Below, in pieces: positions 15,755 to 27,700 of a stretch of 64,000 bases of DNA. The stretch covers positions 1 through 64,000 of the forward strand of contig WYBW01000052.1 in the NCBI GenBank assembly GCA_011525685.1, read 5' to 3'. Positions within the stretch are counted from its first letter, which is position 1. Every line of letters begins with the position of its first letter. The notes below the pieces were generated by a model. It made no database searches and was not told the DNA's origin. It saw only the letters and a list, made by a program, of their open reading frames with translations. This stretch comes from Verrucomicrobiia bacterium. Lineage in GTDB: Bacteria; Verrucomicrobiota; Verrucomicrobiia; Limisphaerales; JADLHS01. Both the position numbers and the translations under genes were made by a program.

Positions 15755-18664
15755 ATGAAGTGCCAATTACTTTGCGGCGGACTGGCGGCGGTGCTGGCGG
15801 CGCCCGCGCTCGGAGCCACCGCCGATTTCTACGTCAATGACGCGGTGGTCATCTGTCCGCCCCAGGTCGCGCCCCAGGTGGACGCCACCAACTTCGTCAA
15901 CAAGAACTTCTTCAGCGTCAATTTCACCAATCTGGTTTTCAACACGCAGCTTTACCGCACCGCCAACACGCTGAACTTCACCAACGTGAGCGTGATGATC
16001 GCCAACAACGGCTTCCAGTTCGACACGGGGCCGAGCGGCGCGGGCCAGCGGCGCATGGCGGCCAATTTCGACAACACCGGCGGAACGATCACTGCGGGGT
16101 CGGTGGACAACACCAACGTCTTCTTCAATTTCTTCTTCGGTGTTGGCCTGCCCAAGATCGTCATCTCGGCCACCAACGTGACCATGAATTCCGGGACGAG
16201 CACCGTGGGCCGCAACGGCCTGTTCTCGTTGACCGGAAGGAACGTGGACCTGACCCGCGGCAACATCCGGATGGAGGGTTTTGACGACAGTCTGACGGCG
16301 CAGAACTTCTTCGGCTCCGCGTTCGACGGCATCTTCGACGGTTATTGGGGCATTGGGACGAATGTGATGGTTGCGAACAACAATTTTGCCGGGGCGGTTC
16401 CGCAAAGCCCGTTCCATACAGTCACCAGTCCCGGCGGGACCCTGTTTACCTCGCTGCAACTGCCCGGAGCCACGGCTTACGCGAGGGCGGTGGTGGGCGG
16501 CACGGGCGGCACCAATGTGTTTTACCAGATTGTCTTCCTGCGAAACACCAATTCGGCGGTGTTCAACAATGTTTACATCCCCAACCAGCTTCCCAGCCAG
16601 ATGATTGTGGAATGGCAGGGGGTTTACACCAATCCACTCAGTGGCGCCCTGCTGACCAATTACCTCTATTTGTCCGACAATTTTGGCACCTTTGCCAGTA
16701 ACTCCCTGGTAACGACGTTCAATTATTACGGGCAGGAGACGTTTGTGCCCGCCAATTACACCTTCTCCCGCGGCGGCCCCCGGGCTTTTGGGGCACCGTC
16801 CACCCCTATTTCCGTTGCCGGATTCTTCCCGGCACCGTCTCTCGCGACCAACGATTATTCCTCGTATCGCGCCATCCTTGCGCCCACGACCGTGCTGCCT
16901 TCCAGTTTGCCCGGCCCCAACGCCCAACTCACCAACATTCCGGGCCGGATCGAGATCTCCGCCGACGAGGTGCTGGAGATGGGGCGCGCCCGGATTTCCG
17001 GGCTGAACTACTTGGGAATCAAGTCAACCAATCATTTCGCGGGCAGCAGCCGCGCCCAAATCACCGTGCCGTGGAGCGACATCAACTTGCGCTCCACCAA
17101 TGGAGCGATGGTCCTGACGAACCTGCTCGCTCCCGAGGTCCCGCGGTTGACCGGGGAAGTGGACTTGTGGAGTGGAAGGTGGACGAACACCGGCCCAGTC
17201 TTTCAGCGGGTTTATCACGTCCTAATGGTGGACAGCCGGGTGGCCCCCACCGCCCCGGCGCTGGTCCAGGACCTGACCCTGCGCAGCACCAATGCCGCGG
17301 GCGGGAGCGACAGCATGGTCATCAATGACGTGTTCAACGTGACGCGCAAGCTGTTGCTCGAGACGGAACGATTGACCATTGCCACCAACCAGTTGCCGGC
17401 GCCGGCGCCCGTGGGCGAACTCAACCTGCTTTCGACCCAGATTCTCTGGCCGGCCGCCACCCCGCGACTTCAATACTTCACCAACTGGGGCGGGTTCAAC
17501 GCGCTAAACGCCGTGTTCTTCGGTGGTTCGCGTTCCTCGCCTTACTTCACCAGCAATTACAACGAACCTTACCTGGCGTTCGTCAATCACGGGACGGTCA
17601 CGACCGAGGGCAGTTTGATCTGGGCGGATTACTTTGAAAACACCGGCTTGTTCGATACCGGTCTGGGCTTCGGCTCCATCGAACTGGAATCCCAGATCAC
17701 CCGGCTCACCAACGGCAGCTTCCTGGCTTTGAACGGCGACATCTCCATCAACACCGGCGAGTTGATCGTCACCAACCACGTGTTGCAGGCCGGCCGCCGC
17801 TTGACGCTCAACGTCCGCGACCTGCTCACCGACACGGGCGTCAGCAACGCCAATGTCTGGGCGGTCGGCCGCGGCATCCATCTGCCGGTCAAACCGGCGA
17901 TGGGCGACTTGCTCGGCACCACCATCGAGGACACTGCGCCGCCGGACGCGGATGTCCGGCATTTGTGGGCGGCCGAGGACCGGGGCTGTGTGCCGGAAGG
18001 CTTCACGAACAACGCCGCCTTGGGGCGCTTGATTCTCGACGGCGGCACGAACAGCCAGTTCACGTTCACGGGAGCGGGCGTGGCCAACGCGATTTACGTG
18101 GACTACATCGAACTGCGCAACTTCGCGACGAACATTGATTTCTTCGGGAACCTGACCGCGTTGGAGGTCAGCCCCAACATGAGAATCTACTATGGTCAGG
18201 TCATGGCGGACGGCATCTCGGTGGCCGAGCGTTTGAGCGGGTCGCATGGCGGCCGGCTCTGCTGGGTGGCGGATTACGCCGGCATCTGGTCCGGCACCAA
18301 TGTCGTGTATCCCGACGGCACGACCAACCGCTTCAACACGGCCCTCGTCCAGAGCTGCAACTTGGATTCGGACGGCGACGGGTTGGTGAACTGTGTGGAC
18401 CCGACGCCGATTCTGCGGCCGCAGGACATTGTGCTGACGGTTTCGGTGATTTCACAACCGCAGTTGGGCGCGCAACTGTCCTGGACCACCGTGCCGAATT
18501 CCACGAATTACGTTTATTACAAGACATCGCTGGCGGGAACGGACTGGCAGGTTTTGACCAACTTTGTGTCCGGCCCGGTGAGCGCGCCGGTGAAGGTCCT
18601 TGATCCGTTGGGCGGCGGCCCGGCGCGGTATTATCGCGTGCGGGTGGATTCGTATCATCCTTGA
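15755..18664 (+). CDS. Large secreted protein of unknown function
   Basis: A 969-residue protein from the ATG at 15755. A GTG at 15713, overlapping the upstream stop, would add 14 residues before the signal peptide MKCQLLCGGLAAVLAAPALGA. No family is recognised for most of the chain, which is Asn/Thr-rich and beta-strand-rich, with many 'TNxxF' and 'NTN' turns as in parallel beta-helix or autotransporter-like passengers. Near the end, NLDSDGDGLVNCVDPTPI is a TSP3-like calcium loop. The final ~75 residues are the C-terminal module shared with other secreted proteins here (LSWTTVPNSTNYVYYKTSL, then PARYYRVRVDSYHP). The stop touches the ATG of the next gene (TGATG), which suggests cotranslation within an operon. 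Confidence 0.75.
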   Translation: MKCQLLCGGLAAVLAAPALGATADFYVNDAVVICPPQVAPQVDATNFVNKNFFSVNFTNLVFNTQLYRTANTLNFTNVSVMIANNGFQFDTGPSGAGQRRMAANFDNTGGTITAGSVDNTNVFFNFFFGVGLPKIVISATNVTMNSGTSTVGRNGLFSLTGRNVDLTRGNIRMEGFDDSLTAQNFFGSAFDGIFDGYWGIGTNVMVANNNFAGAVPQSPFHTVTSPGGTLFTSLQLPGATAYARAVVGGTGGTNVFYQIVFLRNTNSAVFNNVYIPNQLPSQMIVEWQGVYTNPLSGALLTNYLYLSDNFGTFASNSLVTTFNYYGQETFVPANYTFSRGGPRAFGAPSTPISVAGFFPAPSLATNDYSSYRAILAPTTVLPSSLPGPNAQLTNIPGRIEISADEVLEMGRARISGLNYLGIKSTNHFAGSSRAQITVPWSDINLRSTNGAMVLTNLLAPEVPRLTGEVDLWSGRWTNTGPVFQRVYHVLMVDSRVAPTAPALVQDLTLRSTNAAGGSDSMVINDVFNVTRKLLLETERLTIATNQLPAPAPVGELNLLSTQILWPAATPRLQYFTNWGGFNALNAVFFGGSRSSPYFTSNYNEPYLAFVNHGTVTTEGSLIWADYFENTGLFDTGLGFGSIELESQITRLTNGSFLALNGDISINTGELIVTNHVLQAGRRLTLNVRDLLTDTGVSNANVWAVGRGIHLPVKPAMGDLLGTTIEDTAPPDADVRHLWAAEDRGCVPEGFTNNAALGRLILDGGTNSQFTFTGAGVANAIYVDYIELRNFATNIDFFGNLTALEVSPNMRIYYGQVMADGISVAERLSGSHGGRLCWVADYAGIWSGTNVVYPDGTTNRFNTALVQSCNLDSDGDGLVNCVDPTPILRPQDIVLTVSVISQPQLGAQLSWTTVPNSTNYVYYKTSLAGTDWQVLTNFVSGPVSAPVKVLDPLGGGPARYYRVRVDSYHP

Positions 18665-18723
18665 TGGGGGGCGCGTTTGTCGCCGGAAGGGATGTGCTGG
18701 TGAAATTGTTACTGGTCCGGGAA

Positions 18724-21700
18724 ATGAAGCTTTCGAAGTTGTTTATGCGAAGAGTGCGAAACAGAGATCTGGCGCCGCGCTGGCCTCGCTTGGCGAAGCT
18801 CGCCGGGTGGGTCGCGGGTATGGGTCTGGCCGCCACCGTGGGCTTGGCGCAGCCCGCCAACGACAACTTTGCCAACGCCGAAGCCATCTCCGGCGCGAGT
18901 GGCACGGTGTCCGGCGATAGCACGGGCGCAACCCTCGAAGCGGGTGAACCGGCCCACAACTGCGTCAATCCCGACCCCGGCGGTTCGTCGGTCTGGTATC
19001 AATGGATCGCCCCCGCCGATGGAACGATCATCTTCGACACCGTGGGCAGCGGCTTCGACACGGTGATGGCCGCCTATACCGGCACGGACGTGACTGCCCT
19101 GACGGTGGTGGCTTGCGATGATGACTCGGCGGGGAACTTCCTGAGCCGGATCAGTTTCAGTGCGACCACCGGCACGGTTTATTACATCGTTGTGGATGGT
19201 TACTTTGGATCGCAGGGACCCGTCACCCTGAACTGGCGTTCCGGCGAAACCGTGCCGCTGGAGGCCGGCACATTTCAATTCACGCGCCAGCGGTATTTCG
19301 TCAGCGAGTACGAGTCCTTCGCCGCGCCGACTCCGCCGGTGCAGATGTTCGCCCCGGGGCCGCTGGCCAGCATCACCCGCGTGTTGGGCTCGACCGGACG
19401 CATGTTGGTGAATTACCGGATCACGAACGCCTTTTACCAGCAGATCGTTGTCACCAACTTTTTCGGCACCAACATCTACACCACGAACTTTGACGAAGGC
19501 ACCGGGTTGCCGACGGATTTCAACATCGCCGTGGCCACCAACATCGCCGTCACGATTCCACATCTGGATGTGGACGGTCAGGGCAATTTCAGCTTCTGTC
19601 TGGAACAGTTCGCCAACCAGATTTCCGGCACCAACGCCAACGGCCTGCTCATTCTCACGAACTCCCCGATAGATTTCCCCACCAACTTTGTCTGCCTCGA
19701 GGGTGTTTCCATCAGCAACGCGCCGCCGACGAACATCGTCGTCACGGAATTGTTCTGCACCAATGTCTTCGTGACGAATCTCGTGCCCACCGCCTTGCCG
19801 TTCCAGGACTACATTCCCCAGGCCGGCCAGTTGGTCTTTGAGGATTACCAGATGCGGGCGGACATCCCCATTCTGGTGTTTCCGAGAAATCCCACCCCCC
19901 GGTTGAACCGGACGATTGTGGCGATCATAGACAGCGTGATCCCCGACCCGCTTGAATCACCGGACATCGTGGCCCCGCAGGTCAATCCCGCCCGCGCCAG
20001 CGCGCTGCTGCACATCCTGGACACGGACGTCGTTCCCAACGAGTGCGGCACGAACGCCGGCATCATCGTCAACTTTACGCACAAGACCATCCAGGCGCCG
20101 GAGGACGTGGGCGAAGCCGTCGTGTACGTGCGGCGCAGCGGCACGAACGGCACCACCAGCGGCTCCGTCCGTTATCGCATTGACTGGACCCCGCAGGGCG
20201 AGAGCAGTCTCAACACGTTTACGCTCTCCGACGGCTCGGACTACGCGATTGCCGACGATTGCATTCTGACCTACGCCCAGGCGACGCCCGATTATACCAA
20301 CACCAGCCACGGCACGCTGAATTGGGGGGCGAATGATTTCAATCTCAAGGGCATTTCGATTCCCATCATTGACGACACCCGCGTCGAGTTCAACGAGGAC
20401 ATCTTCATCACGTTGTACGAGCCGAGCGGCGTCGAAATCGGTTACATCAACTCCTGCAACCTGACCGTCCTGTTCGACAACCAGTTGGGCGGTGAGCAAC
20501 CGGCGGGCGCGGCCGACCGCACGCACAACCGCCACGACGCGGCGGAAACCAGTCCGCCCTTCAATCAGCGTCCGGGCGCCAACGGCACCGTCTTTGCCCT
20601 CGCCGTGCAATCGGATGACAAGACGGTCGTGGCCGGCAACTTCACCGCCTTCAACACCACCCCGCGCAACCGCATCGCGCGGATGAACGTCAACGGGCAA
20701 CTGGACACCGCCTTCAACCCCGGCTCGGGCGCCAACGACTTCATCAGCGCCCTGGCCCTGCAAAGCGATGGCCGCATCGTTGCGGCCGGCGCCTTCAACT
20801 CGTTCAATGGCACGCAACGTCCCCGCATCGTGCGCCTCAACTCCAACGGATCGCTCGACAACGCGTTCAACCCCGGCTTCGGCGCCAACGCCACGGTCTG
20901 GGCGGTTGCCGTGCAGCCCGACGGCAAGATCATCATCGGCGGCGAATTCACGATGGCCGACGTGTTCACGCGGAAGTACATCGCGCGGCTCAACACCGAC
21001 GGCACAGTGGACACGACCTTCGACCCGGGCATCGGTCCGAACGGCGCAATCTATGGCCTCGCGCTGCAGCCCAACGGCGCCATCGTCATCGGCGGTGAAT
21101 TCACCAGCGTTGCCGGTGTCAGCCGTCCGCGCGTCGCCCGGCTCAATCCCGACGGAACCCTCGACCCGACCTTCGATCCGGCGGTGGGCGCGGATGACAC
21201 CATCTATGCCGTGGCGCTTCAGGGGGGCCGCGTCTGGATCGGCGGCGCGTTCAACAATTTCAACCTGATCAGCCGCAAGTCCATTGCCCGCCTCAACGCG
21301 AACGGTTCGCTGGACACCACCTTCGACCCGGGAGTGGGCGCCAATGACACCGTGTATTCCATCGTCCCGCAGAACGACGGCCGCGTCCTCATCGGCGGCA
21401 TCTTCACTTCCTACAACAAGACCCGACGCATGGGCTTTGCGCGCCTCCAGGCCAACGGGCCGGTGGACACCTCCTTCCTGGACACGGCCTACAACCACTA
21501 TGCCGGACTGCCCAAGTCGCTTTACAACCCCGAAATCGAGCCGGACAATTTCGTGTTCACCTCCGGCTTGCAGAGCGATGGCAACGTGATGATCGGCGGC
21601 GGTTTCACCCGGGTCGGCGGCGGTTTCACCCGGTCGGACATCACCCCGCGCCAGAACGTGGCCCGTTTGATCGGCGGCGGCACCCCCGGTCCCGGCAGCA

Positions 21701-24700
21701 TCAGCCTGGCCCATGACCAGTACACCGCAGACGAAAACGGACTGACCGGCTATGTGACGCTGGTCCGCGAGAATGGTTCGCTGGGACCGGCAGCGGCGGT
21801 GGTGACGGGCACGACACTGCCGGCCGGGCCGGGCGCGGCAGTCGAGAACGCGGACTTTTCGTTCAACGCCTCCGTTTATGGTCGGCCGCTCTGGACCACC
21901 ACCTGGTCGCGCCCTACGTGGATGTTGAGCGACGGCCTCACCGACGCCAACAACAACGAACTGGCGGTGGATGACGTTCGCCGGGCTTCGACCCTCAACG
22001 ACGTCTTCTTCAACATGATTGACAACACGAACATTGACGGCAACCGCACCTTCACCGTCGAAGTGTCCGCGCCGATCACCGCGGACGTTTTCTTCCTGGG
22101 GGGCAGCCCCTCCAGTCCCGCCGCCGCGCTGGCCAGCCCGTTGTCCGTGGATGGCGAGAACATCCCGCTGGGTGTGGCCATTGGCCGGGCCGCAGCCCCG
22201 ATGACCATCATTGACGACGACGCGCCCCCGGGAACGATCACCTTCACGCACGCGGATTATTTCGTGAGCGAAGACGCCACCAACGCCGTGATCAGCGTCA
22301 TCCGCACCAACGGCAGTGTGGGACTGGTGACCGTGCAATACGAAACCAGCGCCGGCTCGGCCGCCGCGGGAGCGGACTATCAGAACCGCAGCGGCACCTT
22401 GAGCTTCCCGGGCGGCGTTACCAGTAACGCCTTCCTCGTGCCCATCATCAATGACTCGCTGGTCGAGGACGATGAAACCGTGAATCTCCGCCTTTTCAGC
22501 GTGACCGGCGGCGGCCGGTTCGGTCTGACGAACGCCACGCTCACCATCGTGGACAACGACTTCCCGTCCGGTCGGCTCAACTTCAGCGTGACCAACTACA
22601 GTGTGCCCGAGGGCGCCGGCCAGGCCACCATCACCGTCACGCGCACGGGCGGCAGCAAGAACGCCCTCTCCGTCCAATACGCCTCCTCCGCGGGGACGGC
22701 GACCGCGGGGGTGGATTACACAAATGTGACCGGCACGTTGAACTGGGACGCCAACGACATCGCGCCGAGAACGTTTACCGTACCGATCGTCCAGGATGTC
22801 TTTGTGGAAGGTAATGAAACCATCAATCTCTCGCTGTTCAATCCGTCCCTCACCGGCGCGGTGGGCAGCCGCTCCAACGCGGTGTTGACGATTGTGGATG
22901 ACGATTTTTACGGCACGGTGCAGTTCAGCGCCGAGGCGATTTCCTTCCCCGAAAACGGTGGCAGCGCCACCATCACCGTGGTGCGCACCGGCGGCAGTTC
23001 GGAGTCCGTGACGGTGAACTTCACCACGTCGGACGTGGAGGCGGTGGCTGGCTTTGATTACAGCCCGACCAACGGCACCCTGGCCTTCGGTCCGGGCGAG
23101 ATCAGCAAGACCTTCAGTGTGCGGCTCCTGGACAATCCCTTCCAGGACGGTAACCGGCGACTGGCTCTGGTGCTCACGGATTCCTCCCCCACCAACACCC
23201 TGGGCTTCCCGCAGGCCGTGTTCCTGACGATTGTGGATGACGAGTCGAACAACGAGCCGGCCGGTTCGCCCGACACCGCGTTCTTCGCGGGCTTCAACGG
23301 CGACGTCTTTACGCTGGCTCTCCAGCCCGACGGCAAGATCCTGGCCGGCGGTGACTTTACGTTTGCCGCCAACACCCCGCGCACCCGCATCGCCCGGCTC
23401 AACTATGACGGTTCGGTGGACGAGACCTTCATGAAGTCCTTCAGCGGCGCCAATGACACCGTGCGCGCCATGATCCATCAGACGGACGGCCGCACGCTTA
23501 TCGGCGGCTTCTTCACGCAGGTCAATGGCGTCAATCTCAATTCCATCGCCCGCCTCAACGACAACGGTTCCCTCGACAGCCTTTTCAATCCCGGTTCGGG
23601 CGCCAATGGGCCGATCTACGCCCTCGCGGAAACCTTCGCCGCCGACGGCAGCCGCCGGTTGGTGGCCGGTGGTTCGTTCGTGACCTACAACGGCACCCCG
23701 CGCAACCGGATCGCCCGCATCAACAACAACGGCACGCTCGACTTCTCGTTTGACGTGGGTCTGGGCGCCGATGCCACGGTGTTTGCGGTCGCTGTGTTCC
23801 CCACCAACAGCCTGCACGCGGGCAAGGTCCTCATCGGTGGCGACTTCACCAGCGTGAACGGTGTGGCCCGCAGCCGCATCGCCCGCCTGAACACGGACGG
23901 CTCGCTGGATCTCAGCTTCAATCCGTTTGCCGGTCCGAACGAGTCCGTCCGCACGGTGGCCATCCAGAGTGACGGCCGGATTTTGATCGGTGGCCTGTTC
24001 ACCAACGTCAACGGTTTCGCCCGCAGCCGTATTGCGCGGCTCAACGCCGACGGTTCGGTGGATGCGACCTTCAATCCGGGCCTGGGCGCGAACGACATCG
24101 TCCAGACCATCGCGGTGCAGGGCGATACGCGCATCATCTTGGGCGGTCAGTTCACGCGCGCCAGCGGCGTGTCGCGCAACCGCGTCACCCGCCTCCAACC
24201 TGACGGCACGGTTGATCCGATGATCAACTTCGGGGCCGGCGCGAACGCCTTCGTGGCCGCGGCGGTGATTCAGACCAACGACATGATCGTGCTGGCCGGT
24301 GGGTTCACGGAATTCGACGGCGTTTCCCGGCCGCGCATTGTGCGGCTTTACGGTGGGGCCATCGCCGGTTCGGGCAGTCTCGAATTCACGCGGGCCAATT
24401 ATCCGGTCAATGAAAACGCCACGAACGTCACCGTCACCGTCCGGCGGCGCGGCGGCACTTCGAACGCGCCCGATGGTGCCAACATTACCGCGAGCACGGT
24501 GACCAGCGACGGCACGGCCTTGCAGGGCCTGCATTACGCGGGCGGCACCAACGCCCTCGTCTTCCCGCAGGGCGAAGTGTTCCAGGACATTTTGATCCCG
24601 ATCTTCGACAATTTTGAGATCAACCCGGACAGGGTCTTCCAGGTTGCGCTCACGAATCTGTTGCCCGCCGGGGTGGCCGCGACCGGCGACCAGCCGACGG

Positions 24701-27700
24701 CGACGGTGACGATCATCAACGACGACAGCGCCATCAGCTTCGCGGCGGAGTCCTACTCGGTCAGCGAAAACACCGGCACCGGCGTGGCCGCCATCACCGT
24801 GATTCGCGTCGGGAGCGTGGTGGGCGATGCCACGGTGGAGTTCAATACCACAACCAACGGGACTGCCACCGCCGGCCTGGATTACCTGCCGGTCACCAAC
24901 GCGCTGGTGGTGTTTACCAACGGCGAGACGATGAAGATCGTCACCATTCCGATCCTCAACGACACGTTGATTGAGGGCAACGAAACCATCACGATGGAAC
25001 TGACGAATTCCATCGGCGCCTACCTGCTCTCGCCCTTCCAGGCGACGTTGACGATTGTGGATGACGATTTCGGTCCGGGCCGGATCGCGTTTGCGTCGCC
25101 CGCGTACACCGTGGTCGAGAACGCCGGCAACGCGATCATCAGCCTGATCCGCACCGACGGTTCGGCGGGTCTGGTGGGGGTCAGCTATTTCACCAGCAAT
25201 CTGACCGCGACGGCGGGCTTCGACTATGTCGCCAGCGGCGGGACCGTCGCCTTCGGCGATGGCGAGACCAACAAGAACATCGTGATTCCGATCCTGGATG
25301 ATTCGTTTGTCGAGGGCAACGAGGTCTTCCTGGTAACCATCACCAATGCCACGGGCGGGGCGACCATCACCGGCTCGAACAGTGCCCCGGTCACGATCCT
25401 GGACAACGACGTGGGCATCACGTTCGCCTCGCCGGTTTACGTGGTGAACGAAGGCGGCGGCAGCGTGACCCTGACGGTGTTGCGCATCAGCGGCAGCAAC
25501 GGCGTCGCCACCGTCCGCTACAGCACCGCGAACGGGACGGCCCTGGCGGGTGCGGACTTCCTGGGCGCCACGAACAACCTGTTGACCTTCGCCGACGGGG
25601 AAACCATCAAGACCATCACCATTCCCATCCTGGAGGACACGCTGGTGGAGGGCGACGAAGCCTTCAGCGTTGTGCTGTCCAATCCGAGCAGCGGGGTGCA
25701 GTTGCTAACCAGCACCGCCACGGTCACCATCCTGGACAATGACTCCGGATTCCGTTTCGCCGAGGCCTCCTATTTCGTGGATGAGTACGGCACCAACGCG
25801 CTGTTGACTGTGATCCGCACCAATCCCAACACCGGTATCATCACGGTGGTGTTCTCGACGACCAACGGGACGGCGACGGCGGGTTCCGACTTCATTGCCT
25901 CGGGAGGGTCGCTGGTCTTCACCAATGGCGAGTCCGCCAAGACCATTGCCATCCCGATTATCAATGACACTCAGGTGGAAGGCCCGGAGACCTTCTTCGT
26001 CACACTGTCCAGCCCGAGCGACGGGGCGCAATTGCTCGAGCCGGTCACCGCGTCGGTCACGATCATTGACAACGACTCCGGCTTGCGGTTCTCCAGCGCC
26101 AACTACACCGTCACCGAGAACGGGGTCGAGGCCATCATCAGTGTGCTGCGGTCCGGCGTCCTGACCAACACCGTGGCGACGAGCTACGCCACCAGCGACG
26201 GCACCGCCGTCAGTGGACAGGATTACCTCAGCGTCAGCGGCCTGTTGGTCTTCACCAACGGCGAGTCGCTCAAGACGTTTGCCGTGCCGATCGTGGACGA
26301 CGATTTGGAGGAAGGCGCGGAAACCGTGCTGCTCACCCTGCACAGCCCGACCGGTCAGGTGTCCCTGCTCAACCCGAACTCCGCCATCCTCACCATCGTT
26401 GACAACGACGGCGGTTCGATCTTGCCCGCCGGTGTGCTCCTCACGGCGGAAAGCGTGGCGGTCAACGGCGCGATTGACCCCGGTGAAACCGTGACTGGCT
26501 TGTTCGCCCTCCGCAACCTCAGCGGCATCAACACGACCAACCTGGTCGCGACTTTGCTCCCGACCAACGGAGTCACCGCGCCGAGCGGGCCTCAAAACTA
26601 CGGTGCGCTGGCGGATGGCGGGGCCTCGGCTTCTCGGTCGTTCACGTTTACAGCCAACGGCACAAACGGCGCCATGGTTGCGGCCACCTTCGAGGTTCAG
26701 GACGGGCCCATCAATCTGGGCCGCGTAACTTTCCCCTTCATGATCGGCAGCGGTTCGACCGTGTTCTCGAACGTGGCGCCCATTACGATTGTGGACAACA
26801 ACACCGCCCTGCCGTACCCGTCCTCCATCTCCGTCACCGGACTGGTCGGCAGCATCAGCAAAGTGACGGTCATGGTGACCAATCTCAGCCACGGGTCGCC
26901 GATGGACATTGACATGCTGCTGGCGGGGCCGGATTCGACCAGTGCCGTGCTCATGTCCGACGCGGGCGGCGGCAACTTCATCACCAACATCACGCTCACG
27001 TTCGATGACGCTGCCGGGGCTTCATTACCGTTCAACAGCGCCATCGGCAGCGGGACGTACAAGCCGACCAATTTCGGAGCCGCGGATCTCTTCCCGGTGC
27101 CGGCGCCGCCGTCGCCGTGGGGCTCGACTCTGTCCGTCTTCAACGGCACTAACCCGAACGGGTTGTGGTCCTTGTTTGTCGTGGATGATCTCACGATCTT
27201 TTCGGGCAGCATCAGTCGCGGCTGGCGTTTGGCGATCACGACCTTCGGCTTGATTCCCTCGGCGGCCGATTTGTCCGTGGGCTTGACCGCCGCGCCCGAC
27301 CCGGTGGTGGTGAGCAGCAATCTGGCTTATTCGGTGCAGATCACCAACCACGGGCCGTGGGCGGCCACGGGAGTGACTCTGAGCCAGGCGCTGCCGGCTG
27401 GGGCAACCTTTGTCTCCGCCACTTTGTCCACCGGCACCTTCACGACGAACAATGGGGCGGTGATCTGGTCGGTGGGCAATCTGGCCATGGATGCCGTGGC
27501 CACGGCGACCATTGTGGTACGGCCGACGGTCGTAGGGCCGAACACCAGCACCGTGACGTTGGCGGGCCACGAGGGCGACCCGAATCCCTTGAACAACGTT
27601 GCGAGCGTCACCAGCACCGTGAGCAGCTTGGTGGCGGACCTGGCCGTGGGCGTGGTTGGCTCACCGGATGTCCTTTACCTGGGCGTTGGAGGCAACCTGA

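Noticed and set aside
20578-24355. Regular ~160-base periodicity that could suggest a tandem DNA repeat or CRISPR-like array
   Set aside because: The period equals the delta-60 protein repeat (about 53 codons), the units diverge at synonymous and non-synonymous sites, and there are no short identical repeats with spacers.
19957-24534. A 1525-codon open frame on the minus strand, opposite the giant gene
   Set aside because: It is the shadow of repetitive, GC-biased Calx-beta and delta-60 codons. Its translation is His/Arg/Gly-rich with no signal peptide or family motif, while the plus strand has clear domains.
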